Assembly (NCBI GenBank): GCA_028820695.1 | Contig: JAPPIB010000004.1 | Coordinates: 1-64,000 of the forward strand | DNA: 64,000 nt | Source: Acidiferrobacterales bacterium | GTDB lineage: Bacteria; Pseudomonadota; Gammaproteobacteria; Arenicellales; JAJDZL01 | Reading direction: 5' to 3' | Shown here: positions 53,009 through 62,838 of the stretch, piece after piece | Layout of the letters: each line of letters opens with the position of its first letter | Numbering within the stretch: position 1 is the stretch's first letter | Made by a program: the position numbers and the translations under genes | The notes under the pieces: model-generated | Seen by the model: only the letters and a program-made list of their open reading frames with translations | Told to the model about the DNA's origin: nothing | Databases searched by the model: none

Positions 53009-54124
53009 ATGATCGGTTACAACTGTATCAGACCATTTTTGATGCGCCTTGATGCGGAAACCGCTCATGACCATACGCTGAGGCTGTTGAATGTCATTTC
53101 CCGCTGCCGGGTGCTCAGGGCGCTGGAACGTGGAGTTGTGGGCAGTCGGGTACCGGATCTCCCGGTCAGTGTATTCGGCAAGAGTTTTCGCAATCCTGTC
53201 GGGCTCGCGGCAGGGTTCGACAAGGATGCGGTCGCGTTCAAGGCACTGTCCGGCATAGGATTTGGTTTTGTCGAACTCGGAACCGTCACACCTGAGCCGC
53301 AGCCGGGCAATCCGCGCAACCGGTTGTTTCGGGTACCGGGCGATCTGGCGATCATCAATCGACTCGGCTTCAACAGTGCCGGCCTGGAAGTGTTCAGGCG
53401 CAATCTCAAGCGGATTCGAGCGGATTCGAATGCCGCACTGGTCGGAATCAATATAGGCAAGAACACCGCCACCTCGAACGAACTTGCGGTTCAGGACTAC
53501 GTCCGGTGCCTGGAAGACATTTACGAGTATGCCGACTATGTCGCCATCAATGTATCCTCACCAAATTCTCCCGGTCTGCGGGATCTGCAGGACACAGCCA
53601 ATCTAGACCGTCTGCTTGACGCAATCATGCAAAAAAGAGACGATCTTGCGACGATAGCCGGGCAAGTGGTGCCGATCGCATTGAAAATCTCACCCGACTT
53701 GGACAAAGGCAGTATTGAATCCATTGCCGACATCGTCCAAGAGAAAAACATCAGTGCTGTAATTGCAACCAACACGACAGTCACCCGACCCGGTTCCCAT
53801 GCCCATCCTGTCTACAGCGAATCCGGAGGACTCAGCGGAAAACCCCTGGCTGACCTGTCAACACAGGTCATCCGCACTTTTGCCGAGGCTTGCGATCATC
53901 AAATCCCGATCATCGGAGCGGGCGGTGTTTTCAGTGCTGAAGACGCATGGAACAAGCTGATGGCAGGTGCCTGCCTGATTCAGATTTACTCTTCGTTGAT
54001 TTACAGGGGGCCTTCAGTGGTAAGGAAAATTGTGAAGGGAATCAAACAGCGTGCGAATCAGTTTGATGACAATGATTTCAATGCCGCGTTGAAACTGGCT
54101 CGGGAAAGTCACCGCATGACCTGA
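53009..54124 (+). CDS. pyrD: Dihydroorotate dehydrogenase (quinone), class 2
   Basis: This 371-residue FMN enzyme oxidises dihydroorotate to orotate and passes electrons to quinone. The N-terminal membrane-associating helices (about 1-40, LMRLDAETAHDHTLRLL) mark class 2. FMN and active-site blocks include NPVGLAAGFDKD near 60-71, GTVTPEPQPGNPRNRLFR near 93 and NVSSPNSPGLRDLQ near 179-192, whose second serine is the catalytic base. The C-terminal tail of about 25 residues is slightly longer than usual. ATG directly follows the preceding stop, so it is co-transcribed. Confidence 0.93.
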   Translation: MIGYNCIRPFLMRLDAETAHDHTLRLLNVISRCRVLRALERGVVGSRVPDLPVSVFGKSFRNPVGLAAGFDKDAVAFKALSGIGFGFVELGTVTPEPQPGNPRNRLFRVPGDLAIINRLGFNSAGLEVFRRNLKRIRADSNAALVGINIGKNTATSNELAVQDYVRCLEDIYEYADYVAINVSSPNSPGLRDLQDTANLDRLLDAIMQKRDDLATIAGQVVPIALKISPDLDKGSIESIADIVQEKNISAVIATNTTVTRPGSHAHPVYSESGGLSGKPLADLSTQVIRTFAEACDHQIPIIGAGGVFSAEDAWNKLMAGACLIQIYSSLIYRGPSVVRKIVKGIKQRANQFDDNDFNAALKLARESHRMT

Positions 54125-54130
54125 CCAATA

Positions 54131-55099
54131 TCAGGTTGCCAGCCCCGTATCCTCCTCGAAGCCAAACATCAGATTCATCGCTTGCACTGCGGCACCGCTT
54201 GCACCTTTGCCCAAATTGTCGAGAATCCCGGTCAGCAAGACGTGACCGGACGGATGGGCACTGACCGATAGATCAATCCGATTGGTATCGTTGCAGGCAC
54301 GGGGGTCGAACTCAAATTCATCAACCGGATCAGTGTATAACGGCTTCAGATTGACAAACCGCTCGTTTCGGTATGCCTTCTCCAGCGTTTCCCAGACTTT
54401 CTCGGCACTTGAATCGGCACCGTCCAGCCAGGATCTGTGTAACGGAATCTCAACCCGCATGCCTTGCGCGAACGGCCCGACCCGCGGCAGAAATTGCGGC
54501 TCGACCCGTAGCCCCGAATACCTGATCATTTCAGGAATATGCTTGTGCACCCGCTCCAGCGCATAGGGTGCGGCGTATCGCATCGAATGCAAGGCGAACT
54601 GCTCAGATTCCCAGCGTTCGATCATTTTTCGCCCGCCACCGGTATACCCGGATAGGGCGTTGACGACGATCGGACAATCCGCAGACACGATCTCGCGATC
54701 AATCAAGGGCCGCATCAGCAATATCACTGATGTCGGATAGCAGCCAGGATTGGCAACCCGATCTGATTTTCTGATTCGCTGTCTGAACTCGTCCGATATT
54801 TCCGGCAACCCATAGACCCAGCCCTCGGTGACCCGATGTGCGGTACTTGCATCAATAATCTGTGTATTGCTGGCGGCCGCCCATTGCGCCGCCTGTCTCG
54901 CCGCATCGTCAGGCAGGCAAAGAATGCTCAGATCCGACTGATCGATCGCATTTTTTCGCGAGGCGGGGTTTTTTCTGTCGGCGTCTGGAAGCGAAATGAC
55001 TTCGATATCGTCTCGGTCAGCCAAGATTTCATGGATCTTGAGCGCAGTGGTACCAGCCTGACCGTCAATGTAGACCGCGGGTGTCTTTGTTGAAGTCAT
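54131..55099 (-). CDS. argC: N-acetyl-gamma-glutamyl-phosphate reductase, type 2
   Basis: This 322-residue NADP-dependent reductase is of the arginine pathway. The short N-terminus (AVYIDGQAGTTALKIHE) and length mark type 2 ArgC. The catalytic cysteine is in NPGCYPTS near 117-124. It overlaps the potA gene by four bases (ATGA), so it is read from the polyamine transporter transcript, an unusual pairing that may link arginine and polyamine metabolism. Confidence 0.92.
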   Translation of the reverse strand: MTSTKTPAVYIDGQAGTTALKIHEILADRDDIEVISLPDADRKNPASRKNAIDQSDLSILCLPDDAARQAAQWAAASNTQIIDASTAHRVTEGWVYGLPEISDEFRQRIRKSDRVANPGCYPTSVILLMRPLIDREIVSADCPIVVNALSGYTGGGRKMIERWESEQFALHSMRYAAPYALERVHKHIPEMIRYSGLRVEPQFLPRVGPFAQGMRVEIPLHRSWLDGADSSAEKVWETLEKAYRNERFVNLKPLYTDPVDEFEFDPRACNDTNRIDLSVSAHPSGHVLLTGILDNLGKGASGAAVQAMNLMFGFEEDTGLAT

Positions 55100-56196
55100 T
55101 CGTAATCCGCGAGCATCACACAGCTATCGTCTGACCATGTCAGGAACACTTCGCGATCCGTGTCCCGAACATGCTCCAACGACCCCGATAGATTCTGAAG
55201 CGCTACCGAAACCGGGTCTTCGCGACCCTTGAGATAAATATAGAAATGGCTTCGATCGCCCAGATAGGCCGACGGACCCAATGTGCCCATCACGGAATTG
55301 ACCGACTGCTTCACCGAATCAAATGAAAGCGCAAATTTTTCCGGTCGGATCGCCAGTGTAAAATCCTGATTGATCGCACAAACCGGCTCATTGCACTGAA
55401 TTCGCACCGGACCCAGCTCTTCGGACTGACCGATTGCAACACCATCGGAGAAGTCATTCAGCGTACATCGAAAGAAATTCATCGTGCCGATAAAATCCGC
55501 CACGAACCGAGATTGCGGATTTTCGTACAGTTGTCCGGGCGAGGATATTTCCATCACATCACCCTGACTCATGACAGCAATCCTGTCCGACAACGTCAGT
55601 GCCTCTTCCTGATCGTGCGTGACAAACACAAACGTAATCCCAACATGCTGTTGCAGCTGACGCAACTCGATCTGCATCTGCTCTCTGAGCTTCTTGTCCA
55701 GCGCGCCGAGCGGTTCATCAAGCAAAAGAACCTTGGGTTGCTTGATCAGGGCTCTCGCCAGCGCAACACGCTGCCTTTGTCCACCGGACAGCTCATCGGC
55801 TTTGCGTTCGCCATACCCTGGCAGTTTGATGAGCTCAAGCATCCGCTCGATTTCCATTTCAAGGTCACGTTTCGACAATCCCGCCTTGCGCATGCCAAAA
55901 GCAATGTTTGACGATACGTTCAGGTGCGGAAAAATCGCATAGTTCTGAAACACCATGTTCACTGGGCGATGGTTGGGCGCAACCAAGGTCACGTCCTGTC
56001 CGTCAATCTCAATGGTCCCGGTGGTCGGCACCTCAAATCCTGCCAGAATCCGCAACAGTGTCGTCTTGCCGCAACCCGACGGTCCCAGCAGCGAAAAGAA
56101 TTCGCCTTTGACGACGTCGAAGTTGGCGTTGTTCACCGCGCGGACACTGCCGAAGTCCTTGACAACATTCTTGATTGAAATAATTTTTTCTGTCAT
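55096..56196 (-). CDS. potA: Polyamine-type ABC transporter ATPase
   Basis: This 366-residue ATPase is of the PotA/PotG group. Walker A is GPSGCGKT near 39-46, the signature is LSGGQRQR and Walker B ends VLLLDEP. A TOBE-type C-terminal region begins near 280. The frame opens 13 codons earlier, but the ATG at 56196 (MTEKIISIKN) starts just after the potC stop and is the natural start. It is the fourth gene of potD-potB-potC-potA-argC. Confidence 0.9.
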   Translation of the reverse strand: MTEKIISIKNVVKDFGSVRAVNNANFDVVKGEFFSLLGPSGCGKTTLLRILAGFEVPTTGTIEIDGQDVTLVAPNHRPVNMVFQNYAIFPHLNVSSNIAFGMRKAGLSKRDLEMEIERMLELIKLPGYGERKADELSGGQRQRVALARALIKQPKVLLLDEPLGALDKKLREQMQIELRQLQQHVGITFVFVTHDQEEALTLSDRIAVMSQGDVMEISSPGQLYENPQSRFVADFIGTMNFFRCTLNDFSDGVAIGQSEELGPVRIQCNEPVCAINQDFTLAIRPEKFALSFDSVKQSVNSVMGTLGPSAYLGDRSHFYIYLKGREDPVSVALQNLSGSLEHVRDTDREVFLTWSDDSCVMLADYE

Positions 56197-56200
56197 CGAT

Positions 56201-57004
56201 CTACACTTTTGACTGCTTGTCGAGTTGTACGCCACCGCGTCGAATCACTTCCGCGAAAAGAATCACGATCGTGGATACGACAACAATAATGGCTCCGAGC
56301 GCCAGTACTGAAGGCAGTTTCTCCGGGAATCTGAGCTGGCTCCAGATATGCACCGGTAATGTTGCGTCTGTTCCGGACAAGAAGAATGCAAGGACAAACT
56401 CATCAAACGAGATAGTAAAGGTAAGCAGCAGGCTCGCTACCACACCCGGAAGAATCACGGGAAACGTGACTCTCCAGAATGTCCACCATGCGTTCTCACC
56501 CAAGTCCAGCGAAGCTTCCTCAAGGCTTTTATCAAGCCCCTCCATTCTGGATATCAGTACCAGCATGGAAAATGGAATACATAGCATGAGGTGGCCGATC
56601 GCTACAGTGACCAGGGACAGCTTGATCCCACCAATGCTGAAGGTCATCAACAATGCGATGCCCAGAATGATTTCAGGGATGACCAGCGGCACCATGATGA
56701 ATCCAATCATCAGGCCACTTCGCCGCATCCGATAGCGAGTCACCGACTTCGCCGCGAATATTCCGAGTACGGTGCTGATGATCGATACCGAAAGCCCGAC
56801 CCTGATACTATTGAAAAGTGCGGTCTGAAGTCCATGGCTGTCAGCCAGCTGACCGTACCATTTCAGCGTGAATCCGACCAGTGGAAACGTCACGTATTGC
56901 GAATCGTTGAACGAAAACAGTGGCAATACCGCTACCGGAAGATACAGAAACGTCAGATATATCATCGCATACACTGCGAGAGAGTTGATGCGTCTGGCTC
57001 GCAC
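56201..57004 (-). CDS. potC: Polyamine-type ABC permease PotC
   Basis: This 267-residue permease has six predicted helices and the binding-protein-dependent transport EAA-like loop EEASLDLGENAWWTFWR. The start is GTG, three bases after the potB stop. It forms the inner-membrane channel with PotB. Confidence 0.88.
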   Translation of the reverse strand: MRARRINSLAVYAMIYLTFLYLPVAVLPLFSFNDSQYVTFPLVGFTLKWYGQLADSHGLQTALFNSIRVGLSVSIISTVLGIFAAKSVTRYRMRRSGLMIGFIMVPLVIPEIILGIALLMTFSIGGIKLSLVTVAIGHLMLCIPFSMLVLISRMEGLDKSLEEASLDLGENAWWTFWRVTFPVILPGVVASLLLTFTISFDEFVLAFFLSGTDATLPVHIWSQLRFPEKLPSVLALGAIIVVVSTIVILFAEVIRRGGVQLDKQSKV

Positions 57005-57007
57005 GGG

Positions 57008-57910
57008 CTAACCCACCTTCTTCTTGAATAATTGCGTCGCGCCGAGCAGCATGCAGACGACTGCGGTGACGGTAATCATGGAGATAATTGACAACGCAGC
57101 GCCCAACGGCCAGTTCAATGCCTTGCCGAACATGGATTGGATAATGTTCCCAATCATGATGCCTCTGGTTCCGCCAACCAAGGCGGGCGTCACGTAATCG
57201 CCTACCGTCGGGATGAATACCAGCAAGCTGGCAGCGATTACGCCAGGAAGTGAAAGCGGGAGTGTCACCCGGACAAAGGTTGCCAGAGCAGACTCTCCAA
57301 GATCCCGAGATGCCTCGATCAGCGATCGGTCGATCTTCTCCAACGAGACGTAGATCGGCAGTATTGCGACCGCGGCCCATGCATGCGCGAGTGTGATGAC
57401 AACGGCAAAAGGGTTGTACAAAAGGAACTCAAGCGGTTCGGAGATGATGCCCAATGACATCAGACTGGAATTGATCACTCCGTTGTAGCCGAGAATCACT
57501 TTCCACGAGAATACTCTCAGAAGATAGCTGGTCCAAAAGGGTATCGTGACCAGAATTATCCATATCATCTTGTTCTTTTGGACATGAAACGCAATGAAAT
57601 AGGCCAAAGGATAAGCCAATAAGACCGTCGCGAACATAACGAACGCTGAGATTCGGATTGAGCGATATAGGATCAGATAGTAGATTTTCTTCTCAAAAAA
57701 GTCCCCGTAGTTCTTCAGGGTAAAGGTCTGAATCAGGTCCACATATTCCTGTTTCCAGAAACTTAGTGTAAAAAGAATGATCAGGGGAAACAGAAGCCCC
57801 AGCAGGATCATCAGCAGAGTCGGGGAAAGAAGCGTGTAACCTCTGATCGACTCGCTTGTGCGAAATCCAAACCGTACCCGATCGACAAGTTTACGATCTG
57901 CCGAAATCAT
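57008..57910 (-). CDS. potB: Polyamine-type ABC permease PotB
   Basis: This permease of about 300 residues has six predicted helices. The EAA-like loop is EASRDLGESALATFVR, the partner site for PotA. ATG at 57910 is preferred over a TTG two codons before. It follows potD after 181 bases that contain a long hairpin. Confidence 0.88.
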   Translation of the reverse strand: MISADRKLVDRVRFGFRTSESIRGYTLLSPTLLMILLGLLFPLIILFTLSFWKQEYVDLIQTFTLKNYGDFFEKKIYYLILYRSIRISAFVMFATVLLAYPLAYFIAFHVQKNKMIWIILVTIPFWTSYLLRVFSWKVILGYNGVINSSLMSLGIISEPLEFLLYNPFAVVITLAHAWAAVAILPIYVSLEKIDRSLIEASRDLGESALATFVRVTLPLSLPGVIAASLLVFIPTVGDYVTPALVGGTRGIMIGNIIQSMFGKALNWPLGAALSIISMITVTAVVCMLLGATQLFKKKVG

Positions 57911-58013
57911 TGCCAAGGTAGTGGGTTGGTCAACTATGTAGCGGATGAAGCCAACGCTAGACTGTACAGCGCACAGTTTTTATCGTCTGAAAATCGGATA
58001 CACTGAAATACTG

Positions 58014-58051
58014 AAATTCCGGAATCCACACGAAAGTGAATTCCGGAATTT
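58014..58051 (-). terminator. Stem-loop between potD and potB
   Basis: A 16-bp stem pairs 58014-58029 with 58036-58051 (one wobble on the minus strand) around a 6-base loop. It lies 40 bases past the potD stop and about 100 before potB. No long T-run follows, so partial termination or protection of the potD message is likely. Confidence 0.65.
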
Positions 58052-58091
58052 GTACACCTATGTCAACTGAGTTTCAGAATTCGATCGGTCA

Positions 58092-59225
58092 TTACAGACC
58101 TGCCTTGACCTCCTCAAACATGGCTTGCAGTACCGCTTCATTCTTGATCGGCACCTGGAAAATACCCGAGTTCAGCACTGCGTCGGCATCCCTGGAAAGT
58201 CCGCGTTGAGCCAAGTCGTCGTCGGTTACGAGATCAAACGCCTTTTGATTGGCATGTCCATAGCCCTCTTCCAGGATCTCGAACTGTCCGGAATCAGGTG
58301 ACAGGAATGCATCAATCACGTCATAGGACTTTTCAAGTTTTTCCGGGTCGGCCGCGCTCATCAGGCAGAAGCCACAGACCCAGGTCATCGCGCCTTCCTT
58401 CGGTTGCATGTATTTGACATCGTAGCCTTGATTCTTCAGTGATGTGAATGCATCATTCCAAGCACTGGTGGCGACGAGTTCTCCCGCTGCCATTGAATTT
58501 TCGATGTCGGTCGGACTTGTCCAGTAATAACGCAGCAAAGGCAGCTGCTCACGCAGTAATTCCCGAGTTTTTTCGACCTCAGCGTCGGTCATGTCGAACG
58601 GGTTGGCTGCACCGCCATAAATCGCCGCGACCATGACACCATCAATCAAACTATCGGACATCGATAGGCGACCGGAATATCGCTCGTCCCACAAGATGCC
58701 CCAAGTTTCGTTCTCCAGATAGCTCGGATCAACCAGATCGGGACGATACATCACCGATGTCTGACCCCAATCCGCAGGTACGAAATAACGCTGGCCTTCG
58801 TGAACCATGCCTGGAATTTCTTTCAATGACGGAATCACATCGTCCCAGTGGCTGAGTCGGCTGGTGTCGATCGGTTGAAGAATTCCGGCATCGCGCCAGA
58901 TCTCAACCTTGTAGGAGCACGGATGCGTTACATCGTACTGTGCACCCGCCTTGATCTTTGCAAACGCTTCCTCTTCATCCCCGAAAATCGCGAAATTCGG
59001 CAATTCACCATATTTGTCAAGATACTGCTGATGATGTTCCACCACATCCCAGCCTTCCCAGGTAAATACGTTCGGGTGATCATCTGCCGCGGCATGCGCA
59101 GCTCCAGGCATCAGTGGAATTGTTACTGCAACAGCACCCAGTGACGCCATATAGGCGTTGAACTGCCGTCGGGACATCTGTCCCGTCGCTCGCATTTCGA
59201 TAATGTCGTCTTTCTTGTAATCCAT
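58092..59225 (-). CDS. potD: Polyamine-type substrate-binding protein with Tat signal
   Basis: This 377-residue extracellular solute-binding protein of the PotD/PotF group has an N-terminal twin-arginine signal: SRRQFNAYMASLG near residues 18-30, then a hydrophobic stretch and a cut after AAHA. The mature part starts near NVFTWEGW, as in polyamine-binding proteins. The start at 59225 is an ATG; the frame opens 17 codons earlier. Export in a folded state is predicted. Ligands may be putrescine, spermidine or another cation. Confidence 0.87.
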   Translation of the reverse strand: MDYKKDDIIEMRATGQMSRRQFNAYMASLGAVAVTIPLMPGAAHAAADDHPNVFTWEGWDVVEHHQQYLDKYGELPNFAIFGDEEEAFAKIKAGAQYDVTHPCSYKVEIWRDAGILQPIDTSRLSHWDDVIPSLKEIPGMVHEGQRYFVPADWGQTSVMYRPDLVDPSYLENETWGILWDERYSGRLSMSDSLIDGVMVAAIYGGAANPFDMTDAEVEKTRELLREQLPLLRYYWTSPTDIENSMAAGELVATSAWNDAFTSLKNQGYDVKYMQPKEGAMTWVCGFCLMSAADPEKLEKSYDVIDAFLSPDSGQFEILEEGYGHANQKAFDLVTDDDLAQRGLSRDADAVLNSGIFQVPIKNEAVLQAMFEEVKAGL

Positions 59226-59475
59226 GGTAGATTCTACTCCCAACTCAAAGTTTCCAATTCTATCAGTCAAAAACACTCAACTATTGTTTTCGTCGACGAT
59301 GTATTAAGTTTATCGAAGTGATTTTATAAGAATTGCCAGATTGATTGGAATCTTTTGAACCGACTTCAATATTCCTCCGACTAATGCTTGCTTGACTGCA
59401 AGGCGCGCAGATCAATCGTTCCGGCCGGTCATGTCACTTGCGAACCAAAAATAGGGAGATCAATTCCCAAATCTC
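59226..59475. other. Short AT-rich intergenic region
   Basis: This is the promoter gap between the divergent potD and the small unknown gene. It is AT-rich (59270-59350) and holds no recognised repeat or RNA. GGGAGA at about 59454-59459 precedes the unknown gene. Confidence 0.4.
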
Positions 59476-59820
59476 ATGCAACAGGATAAACGCATAAAGT
59501 TTCTGAAATCGGAAACCGAAGATGATGAAATTCCGGTTAACTCACAATCAAAAGACGATTTTTTTAAGTTCGTAACAACAAATCGACGAATACGCATCGG
59601 TGATGTTGCAGTTACCGATGAAGGGAATCCAAGGGCGGTCTGGCGAGATGACAAGCAATCATTCTTAGGCTTGCAGTCCATGGGAGACAAGAATATTCAG
59701 TTTGCAATATTTAAGCGGAGAAGTAATTCACCCGTTTCCAGAGTCACGGGGCGCGGCACTTTCGAAGGAGTCTCGGAACAGGTAAAGGCGTTTCAATTGG
59801 ATTCGTTGATTTACAAGTGA
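59476..59820 (+). CDS. Conserved small protein of unknown function
   Basis: This 114-residue protein has a helical acidic start (RIKFLKSETEDDEIP) and a beta-rich second half with NPRAVWRDDKQSFLGLQ and IFKRRSNS. I recall similar small proteins in proteobacterial genomes, often near toxin-antitoxin or mobile genes, but I cannot name the family with certainty. GGGAGA lies about 16 bases before the ATG. The base composition is AT-richer than the neighbours, which hints at transfer. No partner gene is seen downstream. Confidence 0.6.
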   Translation: MQQDKRIKFLKSETEDDEIPVNSQSKDDFFKFVTTNRRIRIGDVAVTDEGNPRAVWRDDKQSFLGLQSMGDKNIQFAIFKRRSNSPVSRVTGRGTFEGVSEQVKAFQLDSLIYK

Positions 59821-60075
59821 GTGTGAAATAAATTCCATTTGAACATAACCACTTTCGTGATGCCAGTTCCCGAATAATTCGACAACACAGCATTCCCGCC
59901 GGACTGCCAGATTGAATGCCCAATTATCGTGATTTCGATAGGGTGGATTTCATGAGTCGAAAACTGACTGAACCTTTATGAATTCACCTCATTGGGCACA
60001 GCGGACTGAGGATGAACAGTTCAGCGACTATGTATCAGTACGGCAGCACAAGCCCGTTGCCGCCCGCACCACAAC

Positions 60076-62838
60076 TTACGTCATCGGCAACCTTTCGACT
60101 CTCGCCGCGCAGTACTTGTACTCCGGAATCTTGCCCATGGGATCAAGGGCTGGATTCGTCAGCATGTTTGCGGCTGCCTCAGCATAGCAGAAGGGAACAA
60201 AAACCATCCCGTCCGGTATGGCAAAATCCTGTCGGGTCCTCAGCGAGATCTTACCCCGTCGGGTCACGATACTGACCATTTCGCCAGGCTGGATACCAAG
60301 TTTCTGGAGTTGACTCGGTGAAAAACTCGCGACCGCCTCAGGCTCAATCTGATCAAGTACCTTGGCCCTTCGAGTCATGGCGCCGGTGTGCCAGTGCTCT
60401 AGTTGCCGACCGGTAGTCAGTATCATCGGGTAATCCTGATCCGGCTCCTCATCCGGTGGCACAATGCCTGCCGGTACAAGCTTTGCCCGTCCGCTGGCGG
60501 TCGGAAAACCTTCTCCAAACACAATCTCATTGCCGGGCTGATCAGGTGCATCGCAAGGATAGGTCACTGAACTCTCCGCATCAACTCTCTGCCATGTAAT
60601 ATTGTCAAGTGATGGCATGACACTGGCCATTTCTGCAAAGACCTCGGCCGGTCCTGAATAATTCCAGTCAAGACCCAGTCGAATCGCGAGTTCCTGAATG
60701 ATCCACCAGTCCTGTCTGGTATCACCTGGCAGCTTCAGTGCCGCACGACCCATCTGAACCTGGCGATTGGTGTTGGTTACCGTCCCGTGCTTTTCCGGCC
60801 ATGCAGATGCCGGCAGAATCACATCGGCGTGAAACGCGGTCTCGGTCAAGAACAAATCCTGCACAACCAGATGGTCAAGTCTTGCCAACGCTTGTCTGGC
60901 ATGGTGAACGTCGGGGTCCGACATGGCCGGATTTTCTCCCATCACATACATCCCGCGAATCTGACCGGCGTGAACCGCATCCATGATTTCCACTACGGTC
61001 AGACCTTTTTCAGGGTCCAGTGAAGTGCCCCATTCATCTTCGAAACGCGAACGGATGTTTTCAGAATCCACCGCCTGGTAGTCCGGGAATACCATGGGAA
61101 TCAATCCGGCATCGGACGCTCCCTGCACATTGTTCTGCCCTCGCAGCGGATGCAATCCGGTGCCAGGGCGACCCACCTGCCCGGTAATCGCCGCCAGTGC
61201 GATCAGACACCTGGCATTGTCAGTGCCATGGGTATGCTGCGATATCCCCATTCCCCAAAAAATGATGGAGCGGTCCGCAGTTGCGTATTTTCGGGCAACC
61301 AGACGCAATGTGTCCGCGTCAATGCCGCATATCCTGGACATTTCCTCCGGAGAGAAATGCTCGACATGACGTCGGATGTTTTCAAACCCTTCTGTAAATT
61401 GCTTGACGTATTCGTGATCATAGATATCTTCCTGGATGATCACATGAAGCATGGCATTCAGCAATGCAACATCAGTTCCAGGATTGAACTGCAACATGTG
61501 CGTGGCGTGACGGCCAAGGGCTGTGCCTCGCGGGTCCATCACGATCAGCTCCTTGCCGTTGTTTTTTGCCTGCTTGAAAAATGTTGCGGCAACCGGGTGG
61601 TTTTCCGTTGGATTGGCACCGATGACAACAATGACATCCGAGTCCTTGCATGCGGTAAATGGCGCGGTCACCGCACCAGAACCGATACCTTCCAGCAGGG
61701 CCGCCACGCTGGAGGCATGACACAGTCTCGTACAGTGGTCAACGTTATTGGTGCCGAATCCAGCCCGAACCAGTTTCTGAACCAGGTAAGCCTCCTCGTT
61801 CGAGCCCTTGGCGGAACCAAATCCCGCCAGACCTTCCGAACCGGATTGTTCAAGAATTTCCCTGAATCCCGCAGCCGCGTAATCGAGCGCCTCTTCCCAC
61901 TCCACTTCCCGGAAGTGGGACGCGGGATCAGTCGGATCAATTTGAAGGTCCGCATCCTTGCCGACATCATCGCGACGTATCAACGGCTTGGTCAATCGGT
62001 GTGGATGACTGACATAGTCAAATCCAAACCGCCCTTTCACACAGAGCCGATTGTTGTTGGCAGGTCCATCGCGGCCGTTGACCGCGACAATCCTGTCGTC
62101 ACTGATCTGATACTTGATCTGACACCCGACACCACAATAGGGGCACACACTGTCAACCTCATCGACTTGCAGATTCAGGTTTACACCCTTGGCGTCAACC
62201 AAGGACTCCTCCATCAGGGCTCCGGTCGGGCACGCCTGCACACACTCACCGCAGGCAACACAGGTACTGTCGCCCATCGGATCGTCAAAATCGAATACGA
62301 TCTTCGACTGACTGCCGCGATGGGCCATGCCGATCACGTCGTTGACCTGGACTTCCCTGCAGGCACGGACACATAAATTGCAATGAATACATGCGTCCAG
62401 ATAGACCCGCATCGCGGGGTGACTCGGATCTGGTGCCGGTGATTTCCTTGACGGCATTCGATCAGTCTGCGGCTTCACCTGATCGGTCCATTGCCAGAAC
62501 CTGGAGTGGGCATCATGCGCCTTGTCCCGAGCCGGCTGATCGGCCTCGAGCATTTCAAATACCATTTTTCGGGCAAATACAGCCCGATCGCTGCCGGTAT
62601 GAACCTTCATTCCCTCAGCCGGCTTGCGTATGCAGGATGCTGCCAAAACCCGCTCACCCTCGATCTCGACCATGCAGGCGCGGCAGTTGCCATCCGCCCG
62701 ATAACCCGACTCAGTGGAAAAGCAAAGATGTGGCAAAGCGTTGTGCTCGCGGTTGGCGATCTGCCAGATTGTCTCGTCAGGACCGGCGCTGACCTGCTTT
62801 CCGTCAAGCTCAAAACTGATGTTCAATTCGCTGTGCAT
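60076..62838 (-). CDS. fdsA: NAD-dependent formate dehydrogenase, catalytic alpha subunit
   Basis: This 920-residue molybdenum/tungsten enzyme oxidises formate to carbon dioxide. The N-terminal [2Fe-2S] domain has cysteines in the first 70 residues. It is followed by histidine/cysteine-rich NuoG-type clusters (ACIHCNLCVRAC near 149-160, CVACGECVQAC near 193-203) and the CPYCGVGC cluster before the bis-MGD domain. The metal ligand is Cys373 (TRLCHASS), not selenocysteine. GAGG precedes the ATG at 62838, which overlaps the upstream gene by 16 bases. No fdsC or fdsD chaperone gene follows. Confidence 0.92.
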   Translation of the reverse strand: MHSELNISFELDGKQVSAGPDETIWQIANREHNALPHLCFSTESGYRADGNCRACMVEIEGERVLAASCIRKPAEGMKVHTGSDRAVFARKMVFEMLEADQPARDKAHDAHSRFWQWTDQVKPQTDRMPSRKSPAPDPSHPAMRVYLDACIHCNLCVRACREVQVNDVIGMAHRGSQSKIVFDFDDPMGDSTCVACGECVQACPTGALMEESLVDAKGVNLNLQVDEVDSVCPYCGVGCQIKYQISDDRIVAVNGRDGPANNNRLCVKGRFGFDYVSHPHRLTKPLIRRDDVGKDADLQIDPTDPASHFREVEWEEALDYAAAGFREILEQSGSEGLAGFGSAKGSNEEAYLVQKLVRAGFGTNNVDHCTRLCHASSVAALLEGIGSGAVTAPFTACKDSDVIVVIGANPTENHPVAATFFKQAKNNGKELIVMDPRGTALGRHATHMLQFNPGTDVALLNAMLHVIIQEDIYDHEYVKQFTEGFENIRRHVEHFSPEEMSRICGIDADTLRLVARKYATADRSIIFWGMGISQHTHGTDNARCLIALAAITGQVGRPGTGLHPLRGQNNVQGASDAGLIPMVFPDYQAVDSENIRSRFEDEWGTSLDPEKGLTVVEIMDAVHAGQIRGMYVMGENPAMSDPDVHHARQALARLDHLVVQDLFLTETAFHADVILPASAWPEKHGTVTNTNRQVQMGRAALKLPGDTRQDWWIIQELAIRLGLDWNYSGPAEVFAEMASVMPSLDNITWQRVDAESSVTYPCDAPDQPGNEIVFGEGFPTASGRAKLVPAGIVPPDEEPDQDYPMILTTGRQLEHWHTGAMTRRAKVLDQIEPEAVASFSPSQLQKLGIQPGEMVSIVTRRGKISLRTRQDFAIPDGMVFVPFCYAEAAANMLTNPALDPMGKIPEYKYCAARVERLPMT

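Noticed and set aside
61150-62376. 408-codon plus-strand open frame
   Set aside because: It is antisense to the formate dehydrogenase alpha gene, whose minus-strand motifs are unmistakable; the plus-strand product has no family features.
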